From Heliocidaris erythrogramma (lineage: Eukaryota; Echinodermata; Echinoidea; Camarodonta; Echinometridae): a DNA stretch of 64,000 nucleotides. The translations under genes were made by a program, and so were the position numbers. The stretch spans positions 28,986,094 through 29,050,093 of the forward strand of contig CM046857.1 in the NCBI GenBank assembly GCA_025617745.1, given 5' to 3'. Below the pieces are notes generated by a model, which ran no database searches, was not told the origin of the DNA, and was given only the letters and a program-made list of their open reading frames with translations. Positions 11,007 to 22,262 of this stretch are shown here, piece after piece; position 1 is the first letter of the stretch, and each line of letters starts with the position of its first letter.

Positions 11007-13763
11007 ATGGAAAAAACAGACGACGATCATGATTTCCGATCACAGGATGACCAAGAAAATGGTTCCGATTCTAAAAACGGAGCTCACCCAGATGAACCAG
11101 ACGTGTATTCGTTATCGAGTCAGAAACCCGACAAGGAAAATGTACAGGAGAAAGAGAAAGCAGCTGATCAATTGGAGAAAAACGACTCGCCAAAGGAAAG
11201 CCGTCCCGGTCCCGCAGAAAAAGATTTGACTGATCAAAACTCAAATGATTCACAAGATACCATTGAAGTGGACTATGAGCAAAATGGTGCGAAGAAAGTT
11301 GGGCCAGGCTCAATAAGTTTATCGACCCTTATTTCTACCATAATTAAAGGCACTGTTGCGAGTATGGATGACGTCGGGAAGGATATTGGGAGTTTAACAA
11401 CGACTGCGGCCATCTCACCAGGGGAGACTGTTTCATCTTCAGAGCTGCAGGATGAACCATTGAGTTCTTCTGCTGACAACCAAGAGAGCGTAACTGATCC
11501 TGTTCAAGATACTGTCCTTCAATCAAACGGAGACGAAGTTCTAGAAACCACTCCCCCACCCGCCTATAATCCAGGAGTAGGTTCATACGGAAGGGGTCGA
11601 GGTCGTCGAAGTCGGATGCAACATCGATTCGCTTTATCATGGAAGTCGACCTATGAAGAAGCAAGTGAAATGCCACAGACAGAAACAATCGAAACAGATG
11701 GAGGAAAAATATACCAGTGTGTTTCATGCAAAGTGTCTTTCAATTATGAGCAGGATATGCGGATGCATCTGCAAACCCACCTGCGTCCGCGATACTTCTG
11801 CCCTGTATGCTCCAGGAGATTCTTAAACCAGAGCACGTTGGAGCGCCATATAGTGACTCATGACCAAACTAAACCATATGTGTGTTCCATCTGCTCCCAA
11901 GGGTTTCGAATCAAGTCAAATTTGAACAGACACTACCAGCGCATCCATAATTCCAAGGTAGAGCTTGGTGAAGCACGACGTGGAAGACCCATGGGTTCCA
12001 GCTCTAGGCCAAGCTTGGCAACCCAGGAGGATAATTTGGCTAATCCCAATTTTCCCATCTCAAACCTCGGCAAGGTGCCTGGATCTATTACTCATTTATA
12101 TCCGCCACAATCTCCATATAGAGATTTTGCTGCTCCGCAAAAAAAATTTCATCCTAATAGCCATTTTGAACAAATGACTGATCCGCCTGAGCAAGGCACC
12201 GACGTCGTCAGCAGCACAGAACGTATTGCAGATTTTCCTCAGCCTCAGCCAGCATTCGAATTTGATCAAAGTTCCTCTATCAACACAGAACCTTTGGATA
12301 AACCTGACCCTGAAGAGAATGAACCTAACAATGCCCTGCTTGACGGTAGAGTGACAGCCGGAAATTTAGATGATGATGAATCGTATGCACACCTTTTTCT
12401 CTCTCGATACCCTGACGTAGAGAGCGCTGTAGATGCGATCCGTAGAATTGAAACAGAGCGGCTATTTCACCAAGAGTTACTGCTTGAGGAGTTAAAGCTG
12501 AGGAGAAAATATGGGCTCCCTTCTAGCAGTGTCCTTGAGGACTTGAAAAAGGAAACTGCGATCAAAGAAAAGATTGGAGACTTGGATTCGTTTATCACTC
12601 AAGGGGATGGCGAACTTGGAAGGCCACAGGCTCCCACAATTGCAAGACCTGTTAGTGACCTTGATCATTTGACCGAATCATCGCCTAGAATCTCGCCTAA
12701 TTCACAATGTCTTGATGCATCGTTCCAGATGGAACGTCCTGTGAGACGTGATTACCTATTGGGCGTATTGCCGGGGCATCAAGCGAATAATGAGATCACA
12801 CCCAGAAGTATTTCATCTGATCTTCTTCACCATGGAGCGCAGGATATCATGTTTGAGTCTCAAGCAAGCACACAGCTGCGACGACTGAGTGCCCTCAGTG
12901 CTCCGATACCACCGGCTAACCCACTGGCTAGTAATGCAGGAAGTCTAAGTAATTTTGGTTCTGCCAGCGATGGTCCGTTTGTTTCGTCACAACTTCCAGT
13001 AGAGTCTTCCGACGAATGGAGTGCTTCCCAACGTCTAAAAGCTCTCACTCCACCCTTTGGTAGACCGAGAAGGGGGAGAAGAAGATTGGCTTCAATGTCA
13101 GCTGGGAATACCTTAAGCTTTCCTCCTAGATTTTCAAACGAATTAGAAATACCAGGGCAGAGGTTCTCCCTCCCAACCAGAAAAGTACGATCACCACCCC
13201 CTATGTCACAAGTCGTGCATCATAGGCCTGTGCTTCCCTATGGCCCACCGCAGGCTTTTCCACCACCAGCCCTTCTGCGTCCACCACCGCTGCCCTTCAG
13301 GATGCAGCACGATTCGAGCCACCGGTTTTCATCTGTGGCTAATCTACCACCTCCTCCAGAGTATGTGCTTCCATCAAGCCCTCGGTATCCTGCGCCAAAG
13401 CGATTTCGTCCCACTATGCAACAGCTGACAACCACTGAGCTTCAGAACTTGGAATATTTGGCGAACCACCAAGAGAGGAATTATTTGGACATCATGCGTC
13501 CAATGGTTGGTGCTCATCCTTCTAGACCGAACCAAGCAACGGCGGTAAGTAGTGACCACGCCTCTGATACGTCTAATCCATTTACAATGAGTGGTCCTCC
13601 GAACCGATCTATTAAACCCCTTGCTTATAATGGTTTACAGACACCTCATACATCATCCGGTTTCTCAAGCACCACGCAAGGTGCATCACCCTCATCAAAC
13701 AATATCAATGATGAACCTGAAGGCACATCTGCTGCCCCTTTGGATCTAAGTCAGAAGACTTGA
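11007..13763 (+). CDS. C2H2 zinc-finger protein with C-terminal CtBP-binding motif
   Basis: This is an uninterrupted 918-residue frame. Three consecutive C2H2 fingers lie at about residues 237-258, 264-285 and 291-314: YQCVSCKVSF..H.QTH, YFCPVCSRRF..H.VTH and YVCSICSQGF..H.QRIH. The second linker, DQTKPY, resembles the usual TGEKP linker. Together they predict sequence-specific DNA binding in the nucleus. Residues 1-100 are acidic and polar. Basic clusters GRGRGRRSR (about 195-203) and RPRRGRRRL (about 685) may be nuclear localisation signals. A charged helical stretch spans about 455-502, and a Pro-rich stretch about 725-790. The protein ends APLDLSQKT, and PLDLS is the classic CtBP corepressor docking motif, so a repressor role is inferred. 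The ATG sits in ACTATGG; an intronless coding region of this length is plausible. Upstream non-coding exons may exist. I do not recognise an orthologue, so no symbol is given. Confidence 0.9.
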   Translation: MEKTDDDHDFRSQDDQENGSDSKNGAHPDEPDVYSLSSQKPDKENVQEKEKAADQLEKNDSPKESRPGPAEKDLTDQNSNDSQDTIEVDYEQNGAKKVGPGSISLSTLISTIIKGTVASMDDVGKDIGSLTTTAAISPGETVSSSELQDEPLSSSADNQESVTDPVQDTVLQSNGDEVLETTPPPAYNPGVGSYGRGRGRRSRMQHRFALSWKSTYEEASEMPQTETIETDGGKIYQCVSCKVSFNYEQDMRMHLQTHLRPRYFCPVCSRRFLNQSTLERHIVTHDQTKPYVCSICSQGFRIKSNLNRHYQRIHNSKVELGEARRGRPMGSSSRPSLATQEDNLANPNFPISNLGKVPGSITHLYPPQSPYRDFAAPQKKFHPNSHFEQMTDPPEQGTDVVSSTERIADFPQPQPAFEFDQSSSINTEPLDKPDPEENEPNNALLDGRVTAGNLDDDESYAHLFLSRYPDVESAVDAIRRIETERLFHQELLLEELKLRRKYGLPSSSVLEDLKKETAIKEKIGDLDSFITQGDGELGRPQAPTIARPVSDLDHLTESSPRISPNSQCLDASFQMERPVRRDYLLGVLPGHQANNEITPRSISSDLLHHGAQDIMFESQASTQLRRLSALSAPIPPANPLASNAGSLSNFGSASDGPFVSSQLPVESSDEWSASQRLKALTPPFGRPRRGRRRLASMSAGNTLSFPPRFSNELEIPGQRFSLPTRKVRSPPPMSQVVHHRPVLPYGPPQAFPPPALLRPPPLPFRMQHDSSHRFSSVANLPPPPEYVLPSSPRYPAPKRFRPTMQQLTTTELQNLEYLANHQERNYLDIMRPMVGAHPSRPNQATAVSSDHASDTSNPFTMSGPPNRSIKPLAYNGLQTPHTSSGFSSTTQGASPSSNNINDEPEGTSAAPLDLSQKT

Positions 13764-14859
13764 TCCTAGATTTTGAGAGTTCCTTGGATGACTTTACATT
13801 CGCTTCGTATACCCGTGGATCATAATTGTTTGTAAGAATTGTGTTGCACTTGAATTTATGCTACTGAAATATTCTTATGTAAAACCTCGCAATTTCTTTG
13901 GCACTGGCATACAATGCTTTAGTCGTAGTCACACAATAGGTCGAATCTAAACCAAATTCGTAGGTAATTTCAGTCGTATCCTTAGTTTTTTGTGTTTATT
14001 CAATTTCCAGGCAAATAGATGATAAAACATTATAGACACAAGGAAAGTAAGAAATACCACTGACAAGTGCCGCAGGATAGCCAAAAGAAAGCTAGTTCCT
14101 GTTATAAAGAAAACAATTACTTGGCACATATTACATATAAGCTGTATTTCAGTTGGAAAAATAATGAAATAACATTCTTTAAAATTTCTAAAGATTCAAC
14201 TATTCAAGATATTGATACTTCATGTTTTGCTCTTTATAATGAAGACAAATCTCATATAGAGAGAGAGAGAGAAAAGGCCAGCTTTAAAAAAAAGTGCGAA
14301 TATATCAAATTGGAAAATCTTTACTAATTTTGCATGTTATGTGTTTCAGGTTGAAGAAACAAATACTAAAACATGGTTTTGACTTTTTTAAACTCATTCC
14401 TCGCTAATATTCAGGTGTTATCTTCGATTATTCGTTATTTGATGTATTTTAAAGCTTTTGCTATTCCCCAGTTCATCTATGACTTACTAAAAGGTTGTCT
14501 TTTGTACTGTTAGCAGGTAAATATCAAGTAACCGACACCTCACCTTCAAATGGTTATGTGTATTATGTTTTTCATTCACCATGTTCATTAGATTTATTGG
14601 AGTCCAAGGTATTTGGTCATTTGGTGTCGCATTATGTTACCAAGTATTGTGAATTTACGAGCTTAAATTGGTATAAAATGTATCATTTTACTTCATATTT
14701 GGAGATCCAATTAAGCTCTACTGGGGCTATCAACATATAACAGTCATCAGGTAGGCCCCTATATACCAAAGACCTTTAATAGTGTTAAAATAATTTACTC
14801 TCACGTACTTCCGTATTATTCTGCAGGCGTAAATTATTGATGTGTTAAATTGAGCTCGT
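13764..14859. other. 3' flank of the zinc-finger gene
   Basis: AT-rich sequence, probably 3' UTR followed by intergenic DNA. No coding region is supported and no single convincing polyadenylation site can be picked by eye. Confidence 0.4.
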
Positions 14860-15440
14860 AAAAATACGTTCGCCATATAGGTATAACACGTGAAAAGATG
14901 TTTCTTGATATTTCATATGTTATCTTTTTCAAGTCTGATTTTCGTAAGGGAGGAAGAATGGATAGCTCAAAAATCATTTCTTGAACCTTTATTTTTAATT
15001 AACTCCACTATAAATTCTTGGGATTATGCCTGTTTTTAGACAGAGACATCTTCCATAGGGTTAACACATGAAACATGGATTTTAAGATTGATTATTGTTC
15101 CATTGGTTAAAACTTGAAATTATTTTAAATGTGACTTAGATGTATTTTGAGAATTTCAAAAGGTGGAAGAGACCACGCATAAATTTCGGGGAATATGCAT
15201 GTTTTTGGCCTTCCAGCTGCGGGAGTTAATACACAAAAGACGGGTTTTAGTACAATTTTAATTCTCCCAGAATTTATTTGAAATTAAGAAAAACTTAAAA
15301 CTTCAAGCTCTGAAAATGTATAATTGAGCCTCGAATAGACCCCCATATATCCCAGGGATTACGCATGCTTTTGATCAAAATGGCGTAGCCCGCTATGAGT
15401 TTACACAATAAAACAAGGAATTTTAGAATGATTAAAATTG
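14860..15440 (+). repeat. degenerate ~167-bp tandem repeat
   Basis: Three readable copies are marked by GGGATTATGCCTGTTTTTAG (15020), GGGGAATATGCATGTTTTTG (15189) and GGGATTACGCATGCTTTTGA (15355), spaced 169 and 166 bp. Each is followed by a (G/T)TAACAC- or TTACACA-containing stretch with a GATTTTAAGAT/GAATTTTAGAAT-like segment. A more decayed copy probably precedes them from about 14860. Confidence 0.6.
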
Positions 15441-15940
15441 CCTCGGTCTGATCTAATTATCCAATGATCTAGTCTACTAACTTTTTACAGTGATTAAATA
15501 GTGATCTGTAGCCTGTGTGACGAATAACGTGGACTTGCCCTAGTATTATATAAACTGCCAGGGGCGTTGTTATCTGTCTTATGTTGTTGCATTAAATGTT
15601 CAGAACTTGAGAAAATGTCTTTGGGTGTTTCAACATTCTGATAATTAATGTTCATTTATTGGATATGATTAGCTATAATAAAATGAATCCTTCCACTATC
15701 TGAAATTATATAAATAGTGAGCCAACTTAGTCTTGAGAATAAAAAAGTTATTTCTTACAAACAGAAGGTACGGCACGTGCATATATTGCACTTTAGAAGT
15801 AGACAAGAAGAATAAGAAGTAGATGTAGTTAAGTATTTATCGTAAAGGAATAGTAATAGTATAGTAGTAGTAGTTATAGCAGTAGTGGTGATGGTATTGG
15901 TAGCATATGTACTAGTCGTAGTAGTAGCCATATGGTAGGA

Positions 15941-16226
15941 GCAGTAGTAATAGACTGGTAGTTATTGTTGCTGTATTGTAGTATTTATACTTTCTTAACA
16001 GCAATATTGATAACAACAATATTAACTTGCTGCTATTTCATTTATACATTTGATCTAAGCATTATCATGATTATATTCGTAGAAGCAGTAGCAATAGACT
16101 GGTAGTTATTGTTGCTGTATTGTAGTATTGATACTTTCTCAACAGCAATATTGACAACAACAATATCAACTTGCTGCTTTTTCATTTATACCATTTGATC
16201 TAAGCATTATCATGATTATATTTGGA
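15941..16226 (+). repeat. tandem duplication, 2 x ~144 bp
   Basis: 15941-16084 is repeated at 16085-16226 with few differences. Landmarks in both are AATAGACTGGTAGTTATTGT, ACAGCAATATTGA and GATCTAAGCATTATCATGAT. Each unit can also fold on itself (TATTGTTGCTG...CAGCAATATTG). A TAG-rich stretch precedes it. Confidence 0.85.
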
Positions 16227-17779
16227 AGTGTGTTTACAGTGATCAGCAATGTATTTTGAAGTTTAAAATGTGTAACGTGTATGGCAATCTTTGTAATGCA
16301 TTGAAATTTTAATGCTAACCTCTTTGTCAAACTCCTATTAAATCAATTAATTATTACACCCACCTGTCACACGTCATCGTATTCAATAGTCAGAATGCAG
16401 ATTGCATACATTAAGTGTTGCTAGGTCGGACAAGCCGAAATGTTTGTCCAACCTAACAACGCCTAATACATGCATAGTTTTTTTAACAGGTGAATGGCAC
16501 TAGGCAAAGCTGTATACATTACAAAAATGACCTATTGAATATTGCGGACTAATATTGCAGCCTATGTCTTTTCACACATTAACCTTCGACACAATTTAAC
16601 GACTACCCACATTCCTGTATACGTTATTGGTATCTCATGATTGAATCATATACCAAAATGTCATAAATTCTTGTCTCCGCTCCAGTGCATGCAAACATTG
16701 GGAGAACTCTGAAAATAAAAAAAGCAGGATCGGGAAATACACAGGGCCTCCTACATAATTCTAGTATTGAATGAAGTCACCTTTTTTCAATTCAGTCAAA
16801 GAATATCCATAATAAATATAGATATAGTTTCTGGTTCACTGGTTTAATCATTGTAATGAAAGAGTGCAGTATATGGCAAAAGGGCTTATCATAGTAATGC
16901 ATACACTCATGTACATGATATACACTTACATCACCGTGTATTACATGGTGTACTACTGTATTATACAATGTTGTTTGCGATTGTAATAGTGTTGTGTAAA
17001 GATTGCTGTCCGAACATTGTAATGTGATTGAATAATTATTCACCAGTAAACAAATAATACACATCAGTGAGGGTGTTTGTATGGATTATCAACGCAAGGT
17101 AACTTTGGAACAGACTGATAATGATATACACCAGAGGCGACAGCCGAGGGTGCTTGGACTGCACCGAAGTTACCAAGGGTGGATAATTGTACTTACGCCA
17201 GAACATTATGACGTGTATTTTTTGTTTTATAAAATGTTGAGGTGGATCCTTGAAGTTTGGTAAATTAACCTCATCTCTGACAGAATCGTAACCATTTGAG
17301 TTCTGTACACACGCGAAAATTAATGCTCTTAATATAAGCAAGTCTGCGTGCGCACGTAGAAAGTCCCATGAAGCAAAAATACACGGTGATGTTGATTCGT
17401 CTGGTAGGCCTATTGCATGAAGTGACTTATGACCGGTACGTCAGTAGCAAAATTAGCTTTTGGGTACAAAAAAATGCCTGGTCACGCGTACACTCTTAAC
17501 CAATCATTCGATTAAGATCTACTTCAACATTTTATAATACGTTTTACTATCTAAGGTGGTCTATTTTTATTACAAACTTACAATTTTGCACTGTACACAA
17601 TGTACAAAATCAAAGAAGTGGTATCGGTTATGTACTACATGTAGGTGTAAAAAAGATGACACTTCTGATCGTTAATAATTCAAAAATTGGAATTCGTATC
17701 AGACTGACATTTGCTCATTGTAAAGTTGGATGATGTTAAATTCAATTGATGTAAGTGTAGATTTCTTTGGATTTTATAA
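16227..17779. other. gene-free stretch
   Basis: No supported gene is seen. The sequence is AT-rich, with no clear terminal repeats apart from those listed elsewhere. Confidence 0.4.
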
Positions 17780-19190
17780 TGCTCTTAATATTTGAATAGA
17801 TTTTCACATTTTTGACAAATCAAGGCCACACAATCTTGTGTACCTTTCATTAATTCAGAACACAATACCGTTTTGCGTTGCACCTGTCATTTTGTAACAA
17901 TCTTTTGCCATTCGGTTTCATTAATGATTAATGCCTCTGGGTTAAACGAGTTGTGTTGCAGCACAGATTGTCGTCGTTGCAGAGATTAATGTCGGCGATG
18001 ATCTGTGCAGAATTTTTTCAAAACCACTCTGCACAGATTGTCGCAGCTTTCACAGATTGTCGTCGGCGCCAATAGCCTATGTGCACAGGACTGACAGCAC
18101 AGATTGTCGCCAGACATTAAAGTGAATAGTGAATGGCATAACAATAAACAAGTCTTACCATTTGCCTTCATGATGTTCAAAACACTTCCTTGATTTTTGC
18201 ATTACACCTATCAGTCATTTTGTAGAACATCTGTTTCGTTTTATGTTCTTAGCTTAAAAAGTTAAGGCCACGAACTCATTTGAAATTATTAGTTTTATGT
18301 AACAGATCACTTAATTTATTGATCTGTTCCTAAGCGCCTGTCTCTTTGTATCTATAGAATACCCCTTGGTGTACTAGTTATTCATTTGGGTGCAATGGGC
18401 TAAGGTGTGTGTGTGTAATTGGGTTTTTACAGACGTGTATCAATCAGATATGATTATTTACGTCTGGGGGCGACCTTTAACGTCACCATCCGAAAGACGT
18501 GACTCAGTCTCGAACCTGGGTCCGCTGAATCAGTTTATAACTTCCACTGGTAGCTGGATTACAGGCGCACGCCACAACGCCCAGTTGCATGGGCTAAGGT
18601 AACACTAAAGTTAAAACAACGTGTATTGTGCGAAGTGCGCCGAAAAATGGAGAGTATATTATGGCTCTCTTTGGTTCATTTAATTTCAGTATAAGTTTAA
18701 ATAGATAATGTACCATTTATCAATCAAAAACAATAATTCAACTTCAAATTTAAAGTAGAATCCTGGCATAATTGGATTATATTGGGCGATATTAAGGGGG
18801 CGACATGTTTGCTCCCTCCCCCCCCCCCCTAATATTTTCTTGGGGAATGGTCCCCCTGCTCCCTCCCCCGGATCGACGCACCTGCTCTCAATGGATCTCG
18901 GTTTGTTTGTTTGTATATATATTGTTCTCGGGTCAACTGGAATGAGGTTATAGACTCCCCCCCCCCCCCCCCTTGGCTAGGCCTATAGTTGAAAATAAAC
19001 CCTTTTCACAATCCTTCCTTTGATTTCATGAAGCTTTCATGATTTCATGACGGCGACAATCTGTGCTGCAACATGGGTGCCTTAGAATTTCAGGTATAAT
19101 GCACAATAACAATTCATTGTGTTCTGAATGAATCATTGATATTCGCAGATATTGTGTCTGGATTTTTTGTGTTTTTTAAAGTGAAAATCT
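17780..19190. mobile_element. large inverted-repeat element with CACAGATTGTCG subterminal repeats
   Basis: GTTGCAGCACAGATTGTCGT at 17956 is mirrored by GGCGACAATCTGTGCTGCAA at 19050. Further out, TTCAGAACACAAT (17857) is mirrored by ATTGTGTTCTGAA, and AGATTTTCAC (17801) by GTGAAAATCT. Extra copies of CACAGATTGTCG or its complement lie at about 18001, 18033, 18050 and 18098. The arms are imperfect. The interior holds a nested SINE (18407-18585) and poly-C runs. Subterminal repeats of this kind often serve as transposase binding sites; that role is inferred here. Confidence 0.6.
18407..18585 (-). mobile_element. SINE with 7SL/Alu-like 5' end, flanked by target-site duplications
   Basis: Flanking direct repeats are TGCAATGGGCTAAGGT (18391-18406) and TGCATGGGCTAAGGT (18586-18600), one base different in length. 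On the minus strand the element begins ACTGGGCGTTGTGGCGTGCG, then CCTGTAATCCAGCTAC. This parallels the 5' domain of SRP (7SL) RNA and Alu: GGGCG-GTGGCG-GTG-CCTGTAATCCCAGCTAC. Further on comes GGTTCGAGACTG, a B-box-like motif, then a non-7SL tail with TTTCGGATGGTGACGTTAAA and an AC-rich end. The TSD boundary falls where the 7SL-like start lies, as expected for a true SINE. Confidence 0.7.
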
Positions 19191-19409
19191 TGGTACATAT
19201 TCATCGCATTAATTAAGATTAGTATCGACGGAATTGAGAAAAAAAAAATTCCTTCAACTTTACAATAAATTTCAGGGTAACTTTTAGTTATTAACTATCA
19301 AAAGTGTCATTTTTGACATATATATTTGCCCACACTTTGTGATGAAATTTTGTGTGTTAAAGGAAATTATGTTCTACCAAAGTGAATTTTAGTAATGGTA
19401 GCAGAAGTA

Positions 19410-19410
<1 letters not shown>

Positions 19411-19466
<56 letters not shown>

Positions 19467-19485
19467 GAGTAGTAGTAGTAGTAGA
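19411..19485 (+). repeat. (TAG)n microsatellite
   Basis: About 25 nearly perfect TAG/AGT triplets with one GAG interruption. Confidence 0.95.
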
Positions 19486-20126
19486 GGTTCTATTAGTCTT
19501 TTATGCTGTGTTTTTGCTAATCTGTTTAGATTATACTTGAGTAAACATTATATAATTATGTCTCACGTTAATTCCCAGACAATAGTCTGGGAATTTCATG
19601 ATATTTCATTAAACAGGTGTTGGTGTTCATTGACATTATTACAGTCAGATAATAGTTTAAGACAAGCTCCGCAAGAGATGTATAAAATACTCTGAATTCA
19701 AATTGAACGTGTTGAATTCAAATATTGTTCAAGAACGTTTGAAATCATTAACCGGGATAGATATGAAGACTTTATCCGTTTGTGAGTTTAAGCAAGATTG
19801 TATTAAAATAATATTCAATAAGAGTTGAAAACGTATATTGTGTAGTAACATTAGAAAGGACCCCCTATCAAGTCAAGTTGATAATAAAATTAAAACAAAA
19901 TAAAAACATTGGTCAATGACATCAACTTTCGCTGTAATTAAAGTAACAAGACAGATTATTTGCAGACTTTTCCCCCTTTTCTGAATAGAAACAATATAAT
20001 TCGTGTTTTGGGTCTGTTCTATGCTATATTTTATTTTCTGAAATTATTAAATTGCGCTTTATTTGTCTAATGACTGTGTTCTGGATTTATTAAACATGGT
20101 ACGGTGATGTAATGAATGCAAAGAAT

Positions 20127-21215
20127 TTAGTAGAGAACGAGATAAAGACTGACAGAGGCATAGAGGGAGAAAATTGGAAGGAAGGGAAGAGAGGGGAGAA
20201 AGAAAATAGGAGTAGAACAAAAGAGGGAAGAAAGAGAAACCTGGGTAGAAGGGATGAAAAAGGGGAAGAGAAAAAAATCATGGAGAGGAGGCCGATGAGA
20301 AGAGAGGGGGAGAAGGAGAAACATGGGGAGGAGGGGAGGAGAATGATGGAGAGAGAGAGAGAGAGAGATGGGGAGAAGAGGGAGAGTGAGGGCAGGAAGA
20401 GAAACAAGGGGAGGAGGGGATAAGAAAGATGGAGAGAGAGAGGGGGAGAGAGAGAAGAAAGAAAGAAAGAAAGAAATATGGGGAGAATAGGGAGAGTGAG
20501 GGCAGGAAGAGAAACATGGGAAGAGGTGAAGAAAGAGGGTGAGAGAAATATGAGGAAGGGGAGAGAGGGAGAGAAAGATAAACAAATCATTGAGAGGGAA
20601 AGAGAGATGGGCATAGTAACATGGAGACGACGGGAAGCGAACAAAATAGGAAAGGGGAAACAGGGTTGGAAACATGGTGAGGGGGAGAGAGAGCTGAGGG
20701 GAAAACATGGGAAGGGCAAATTGAAAAGTGGAGGAGGAGAGAAAAGAGAGAGGAACATCGGAAGGAGGGGAAGAGCAAGGCGGTAGAAAGAGGCATGTAG
20801 AGAGAAGAAGAGGAGAGAGACCGGTAAAGACAACTTTGATGAGGAGGCGAAGAATGAAGGAGAGAAAGAAAAATGAGGAGGGGAAGAGAGAATGGTAGAA
20901 AGAGAAACGTGGGCGGAGGGAACAGCGAGTAGGGGAAAAGAGAGGGGGTAAGGAGAAACATGGGGAGGAAGAGGAGAAGAAAAGAGAGAGAGGGGGAGAA
21001 GAGAAAGCAGATGGTTCATTCGAAAGAGAAGTGACTGTTCAGAGTTAGTGCAGTGCATGGAGACTATAGAGGGCAAAACAAGAGAAAGGGTGAAAGAAAG
21101 AAAAATCGGGATATCAAAAGAGAGGGTTGATGAGCATGAAGAGAGAGACAGAGAGAGAATAAGAGACGAAGAAATGGAAACAGGAAGGAGAAGGAAGAGG
21201 AAAAGGAAAGGAAAA
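20127..21215 (+). repeat. 1.1-kb purine (GA/GGGA) tract
   Basis: The + strand is almost all purine for over 1 kb, built from loosely repeated blocks such as GAGAAACATGGGGAGGAGGG, GGGAGAGTGAGGGCAGGAAG and GAGAGAGA runs. Apparent long frames rich in Ser, Leu, Pro and Phe on the minus strand are artefacts of this composition. Such tracts can form triplex (H-DNA) structures. Confidence 0.9.
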
Positions 21216-21801
21216 TAGTGCCTTTGTTGTTAGGCAATCCGAAATTGGGCATTTTAGGCCCAAAGGCCAACTAAGAAAATTTAATATATACCAAACTGTT
21301 GGTTAGAAATAGTGATCATAATTTGTCTAAATCAAGGACTTAGCGAGGATGCGTTTAATATTTTATTTCATTTATCAATTCAAATCCAATATAAGGCCTA
21401 GCCCTATAAGAATATGAAAACTCCAATACCATACATCACAATAAATGATTATCCGATACCACTTATGAGGTCCCTTTTTTGCCTTTATCACAAGTCATGT
21501 TCATCATTGTATTCTATTCCTTATTTCCTTTTATACACTTTTTCAGTAATGTTGTATAGGCCAGGAGTCTGTCCCGAAGGTGCCCCCCCCCCCCGAGCCT
21601 ATCAAAATTGCCCCCTACATGTTAGTAAGATATTCCCTGTCATTCACAGTAAGGCCCCCCCCCCCTACTTTTTTTAATGAAAACAAAGCCGTAAGATTCG
21701 ATGCCAGGGGCACCCTCTATATAAAAGAAACCCGATTGTGTTCTTATAGCGCATATCACATATTAAGTATGTCTCTATGCGCTTATATATAGGGAAAAAA
21801 G
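21216..21801. other. gene-free stretch with poly-C runs
   Basis: Runs of C at 21582-21594 and 21655-21665 belong to a G/C-run repeat type common in this window. No exon is supported. Confidence 0.45.
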
Positions 21802-21938
21802 GAACAGGGGACTGTAACATAAAGAGATACATTCAATCTTACGATTGATATCAATTGTAAGTCTATGGCAAACCATGTACTGAAGAGTTACAACTGATCG
21901 TAAGATTGAATGTATCTCTTTATGTTACAGGCCCCAGA
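21802..21938. mobile_element. near-perfect hairpin MITE
   Basis: Two 34-base arms, 21812-21845 and 21897-21930, are exact reverse complements (start CTGTAACATAAAGAGATACA). Weaker pairing extends outward (CAGGGGA against GCCCCAG) and inward. The loop is about 50 bases. The perfect identity suggests a young element or selection on the hairpin. Confidence 0.8.
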
Positions 21939-22080
21939 ACAGCAAACAGAAGTTACTGAGTTCCTTTTAACTGTTTAACATTTGGAATAAGTGTGTTTTA
22001 AGGACAGACTTAATTATATTAATGTTTCTAAGAGAGTCGGGGAGTTCATTCTGCCAATAGCCCATGGATCAAACTTCTCA

Positions 22081-22262
22081 AATAGACCTGTTTAATTTTA
22101 AAAAAAGTTTGTCAGAGGATTGTCAGACATAGCAAAAAATAATGTATGCAAACTGGACTCCAAGTATTGTAGTTCATTCATTAATATTAATGGTACTTCG
22201 TTACTAGGTCCCCAGGAAAGAAACATCCATAAATTTGAATGACTTTGTAAACAGGTCTATTG
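22081..22262. mobile_element. MITE family A, copy 2
   Basis: The ends are AATAGACCTGTTTAATTTTA and, reversed, CAATAGACCTGTTTACAAAG. The interior has TAATGTATGCAAACTGGACT and CATAAATTTGAAT, as in the copy at 7670. Confidence 0.75.

Noticed and set aside
16792..17341. Two overlapping minus-strand frames of 90-101 residues
   Set aside because: AT-rich sequence with no homology, splice signals or repeat structure to support a gene.
20090..21076. 328-residue Ser/Leu/Pro/Phe-rich open frame on the minus strand
   Set aside because: It is the complement of a purine microsatellite; several frames are open at once and no domain is present.
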